64,000 bases of DNA from Engraulis encrasicolus. Taxonomy: Eukaryota > Chordata > Actinopteri > Clupeiformes > Engraulidae. Below, piece by piece: positions 60,881 to 64,000 of this stretch; position 1 is the first letter of the stretch, and each line of letters opens with the position of its first letter. The notes beneath the pieces are model-generated. The model searched no databases. It was not told the origin of the DNA and worked only from the letters and a program-made list of their open reading frames with translations. Made by a program: the position numbers and the translations under genes. Location: positions 19,467,870 to 19,531,869 of the forward strand of contig NC_085860.1 in NCBI RefSeq assembly GCF_034702125.1. Direction: 5' to 3'.

Positions 60881-62862
60881 CTACACCTTGTGCCTCTTTC
60901 TGTTTTCTAAGGAACAGCTCATTACTGTAAGTGAATTGCGCATGTTTGTCTGGAAGCGATAAAAGCTCTCTCGTCCTGAAGACTGCAGATTGTGGATTAT
61001 TATGTTTGCATAGAACGCCAGTCGTATGCTCAGATTCATAAACATGATTAATGAAACGTGATTAATGCACTGTTTCCATTACTAGCTACAGTAGCTAGCA
61101 GGCAGCACAGGACAGAGACTTGATCGGAACTTGGTGACTAAGACTAAGTTGGACATATGAATCATACACTGCAGTATTCCACATGGACTATACATACAGT
61201 ATATTGAATGGATTCCAATGGAAAGTCTTGAGGCAAATATTTTATAATATATAGTAATATTATTTTTTTATCCAAGGCATGTGTGAGTTATTGCACAATT
61301 GAAACATTCCATCTCTAGACTTCATTAGCCATTCACAAATGGTTCAAATGCTAAAATGTGGTTTTTTTCACTATCATAATTAATCTCCAGTGAGAACATT
61401 AGCTCAAAAAGGCACAGAGCCCTCCAGTGTGCCTTTCCTCTGTAAGAACATCTGTCAGATATTCCATATGTCATGTACAGGGTGGCATTTCTTTTTTAGA
61501 ACTTGATAGGCTTTTGTAAGCCCCTCCCACTAATGTCCTTTATGGCCCTTAGAAGGGCCACTCAAGAACTGTCCATGGTGCTGAAACTCTCTGACCTGTG
61601 TGCACACTTGCCAGACTGTGACAAATCAGCTGGGACATTTTATGTGATTTCACATTGTGTGTCCTTGGTAAAGAAAGAAGTCACTTTTTTGTTCTCCGTG
61701 TCTTGAACAAATGTCGACATTTTGTAATTACATTATTTAAAACTGGACTGGGACCAAGTTTTAACATGTTTTGTTGAAAAACGATCTTTGGCCAGGACAT
61801 GCATAACTTAATTTCTTGGATGACTGCAACTGTAACTGACTGTCAGTCTTCTCTGACCTTCATCAGTGTTATCTACCATGTTTTTATTTTTTTAATATTT
61901 GTCCCTGGTGGCGACCACATGTGTGAAGTGAAAAGTCATCCATTCAGGTTCAATATTTAAAAACAAGACACTACATGTAGGGGGTTTCATTTTGCTCATT
62001 CTGAGGGGATACCACAACACTTTTTGGCATTGACATCATTCCCATTTAAATTATTTGTTCATGTTTCAAGAGACTCAGCCGTAACAACACTGACAAGCAG
62101 ATTCTTGTTGTTACAACATCTAACTCCCTCCCATTGCCTGACAGATACACAGAGTGCCGACACATAACCTTGCTGTCATTGTATGGCCTAGCTGTCTTGT
62201 CCATGCCAACATGGACAATATTTATGAGACCTTCACCCTCCCAGTGCCCACCCCATACCCTCATCACCTTTCACACGTCCATGCTCACCCCTTCACTTCA
62301 CCACCCCTCTCCTCTCCTTGCCCTGCCCTAGCTCAGCTCAGGTCAGATCAGATCACCACACACCTCTGTGTTCGGATACAACCTTCACTTGATTCATAGG
62401 TGCAGGAAATGGGGTTGTGCAGTGGAGCATTTGCACCCCACACTTTTTGACTCCCTAAATGGGGCAACTTTCTCAACTTTTACCGCAGACAAATAAGTGA
62501 AGTGCAGCAACAGTAAGATTGTTAAGTCTCACAGAGCACCAGCACTGTGGGGCCCAGAGAAGCTCTCCTGCCATTACTAAAGAGTAAAGCTACGTACACA
62601 CACATAGCTACTAGTTACTCGCTCAGCGAATGAAGTCAATAGAATGTCAATGTGTTCCAGCGAGACGAGCAGGCGAGTACTGTACAAGCTATGCGATGTG
62701 GGCGGATCCCAAGTTGTGAGTGCGTGCGTGCGTGCCTGTCTGTTTGTGTGTGCGCTTGTGTTATGCCTTAAGAGGTACGTACCAGGTGAATAACATCTGG
62801 CAACCTTGAAATGGCAATACTTTAGGTATAGGAAGATTGTGAAAAGTTCAAATGACAAAGTG
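60881..62862. other. No recognisable gene
   Basis: Ordinary single-copy AT-leaning sequence. Frames do not exceed about 90 codons and lack motifs. The stretch 62585-62705 (GCTACGTACACACACATAGC, GCGAGACGAGCAGGCGAGTA) has the flavour of a fish MITE but its ends are not defined. Confidence 0.5.
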
Positions 62863-63011
<149 letters not shown>

Positions 63012-63814
63012 TTAGCCATATCTTGAAACGTCTGAATTGCATCATTAATCAGTCTTTTTTTTTCAAAGGTGACCCCCACTCACCCCCCACCTCCAAAGAA
63101 AAGGCCTCATCAGGTATCTCTCTCTCTCACGCACGCACGCACACACACAAACACACACACACGAGAAAAGGATATATGCAGAAATCTGCCCTGCTTTGTT
63201 CCGTTAGTCCTCTGCTGTCATTAGGCTACAAGGGGTAATGTAAAAAACGTATTATTAGGGGAAAGAGAAAGAAAGATGATGAAAAGAAACATAAAAGGCA
63301 AAAGACAGAAAATATATCCCAGCTGGGATCTGTCAGTGCCCTCACTTTACAAAATGGGGGAAAAGGTCTGTCAGTGCGTTCTTCTTAGTAATGGGATTGT
63401 CTGCTCTTTTCTGAGATGTGATTCTTTGGCTCCTCCTACTGTGTAGAGCCGGCTCTTTGGGCTCACAATCGGCTCCCCATGCATATGTATTTTTTGCGTA
63501 GTTTCTGGTCCGCTCCTGTCGTGTTTCTGCTCGTTGACTGCTGTCTGTAACCCCTGCTGATGCTCATTATACATCTTGGCCAATTATACATCACAAGTTC
63601 CTTTTAAAATATGGGAGGAGGCCATGAAACAGATAATGAGGAGGGAGCTGAATCAAGATGGAAGCAGATAAAACCATCATTTTGAAACTATCTGGTCCGC
63701 TAATCCGTCAATATGGGCTGCTTCTTCAATGTGAGCAACCAATAAGCATTTAAGATACATGTAGCCTAAACCCAAAACCTCTCCCTAATCTTAACCCCTA
63801 GAGACTGTATTTTA
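63012..63814. other. No gene; repeat fragments
   Basis: Short CT and CA runs lie at 63117-63165. The stretch 63420-63480 contains GAGCCGGCTCTTTGGGCTCA, part of a widespread fish repeat (from memory). No coding exon was recognised. Confidence 0.5.
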
Positions 63815-63910
63815 GTGTAGGAGACACTGACAAAGGCAACAGCCGAAACGTTTGTCTACCCTTCTGCTGCTATGTAAAAAATAAAAAGAAGAAAAGAACC
63901 AGAGTGTGAT
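63815..63910 (-). mobile_element. Short SINE-like fragment
   Basis: Contains GCAACAGCCGAAACGTTTGTC and, to its right, an A-rich stretch and AACCAGAGTGTGATCTTC. On the minus strand this matches the layout of the insert at 8579-8717 (a TTCTTC stretch, then CGTTTCGGC, then a downstream end), so both probably belong to one SINE superfamily. Confidence 0.4.
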
Positions 63911-64000
63911 CTTCTTTCTAACCTTCTACTGTATTTTAGTGTGCCATTGCTTGGTAGCTGTGCTCAACAGGTAGCTAATATTGCATCGTGACTGTGGACA

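Overview
This is vertebrate, almost certainly teleost-fish, nuclear DNA. The evidence is a Krüppel-type C2H2 zinc-finger gene split by a GT-AG intron, 5'-truncated L2/CR1-type LINE tails, tRNA-derived SINEs, hAT, Harbinger and TTAA miniature transposons, and very dense (AC)n/(CT)n microsatellites. No operons, CRISPR arrays or prokaryotic genes are present. I could search no database, so family names rest on motif recognition.

Layout. 1-5.2 kb: edge of the array, with the upstream segment of a unit whose gene lies off the left end, a LINE tail and a degraded exon-1 relic. 5.2-50.4 kb: tandem array of a zinc-finger unit on the minus strand. Gene 1 (exons 12581-13013 and 9444-10396) is intact: an acidic N-terminal exon with two copies of an IKEED-x-YDFLPE motif, then 11 complete C2H2 fingers. 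Gene 2 (24086-24900) has 9 intact fingers and a lost stop codon, but its first exon is missing at a 100-N gap (26401-26500). Gene 3 (about 28.76-32.63 kb) lies in very noisy sequence and is broken throughout. Gene 4 (44360-45183 and 47479-47911) has a good first exon but a 1-base frameshift in finger 6 and a lost zinc ligand in finger 8. 50.4-64 kb: no recognisable gene; microsatellites, SINEs and MITEs.

The main structural point is that 26501 to about 46.7 kb repeats 7376-26400 in the same order, including every transposon insertion present or absent. The second copy starts exactly at the N gap and is error-ridden until about 40.4 kb, then clean. This looks like two contig ends (or two haplotypes) that overlap by about 19 kb and were not merged, so genes 3 and 4 may be second versions of genes 1 and 2. 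Local substitution differences in the finger exons show they are not simply the same molecule.

The best candidate for something undescribed is a 3.76-kb element (20147-23907; second copy 40384-44191). It has 12-bp perfect terminal inverted repeats, a 4-bp target duplication confirmed by an empty site at 9.2 kb, no transposase ORF, about ten dispersed copies of a motif close to TGTCACACCATAGGACA in both orientations, and a 135-bp tandem array whose units carry antisense tRNA-like B boxes.

The zinc-finger proteins are presumably nuclear DNA-binding regulators. The paralogues differ mainly at base-contacting helix positions, as expected for a rapidly diversifying KZNF-like cluster.
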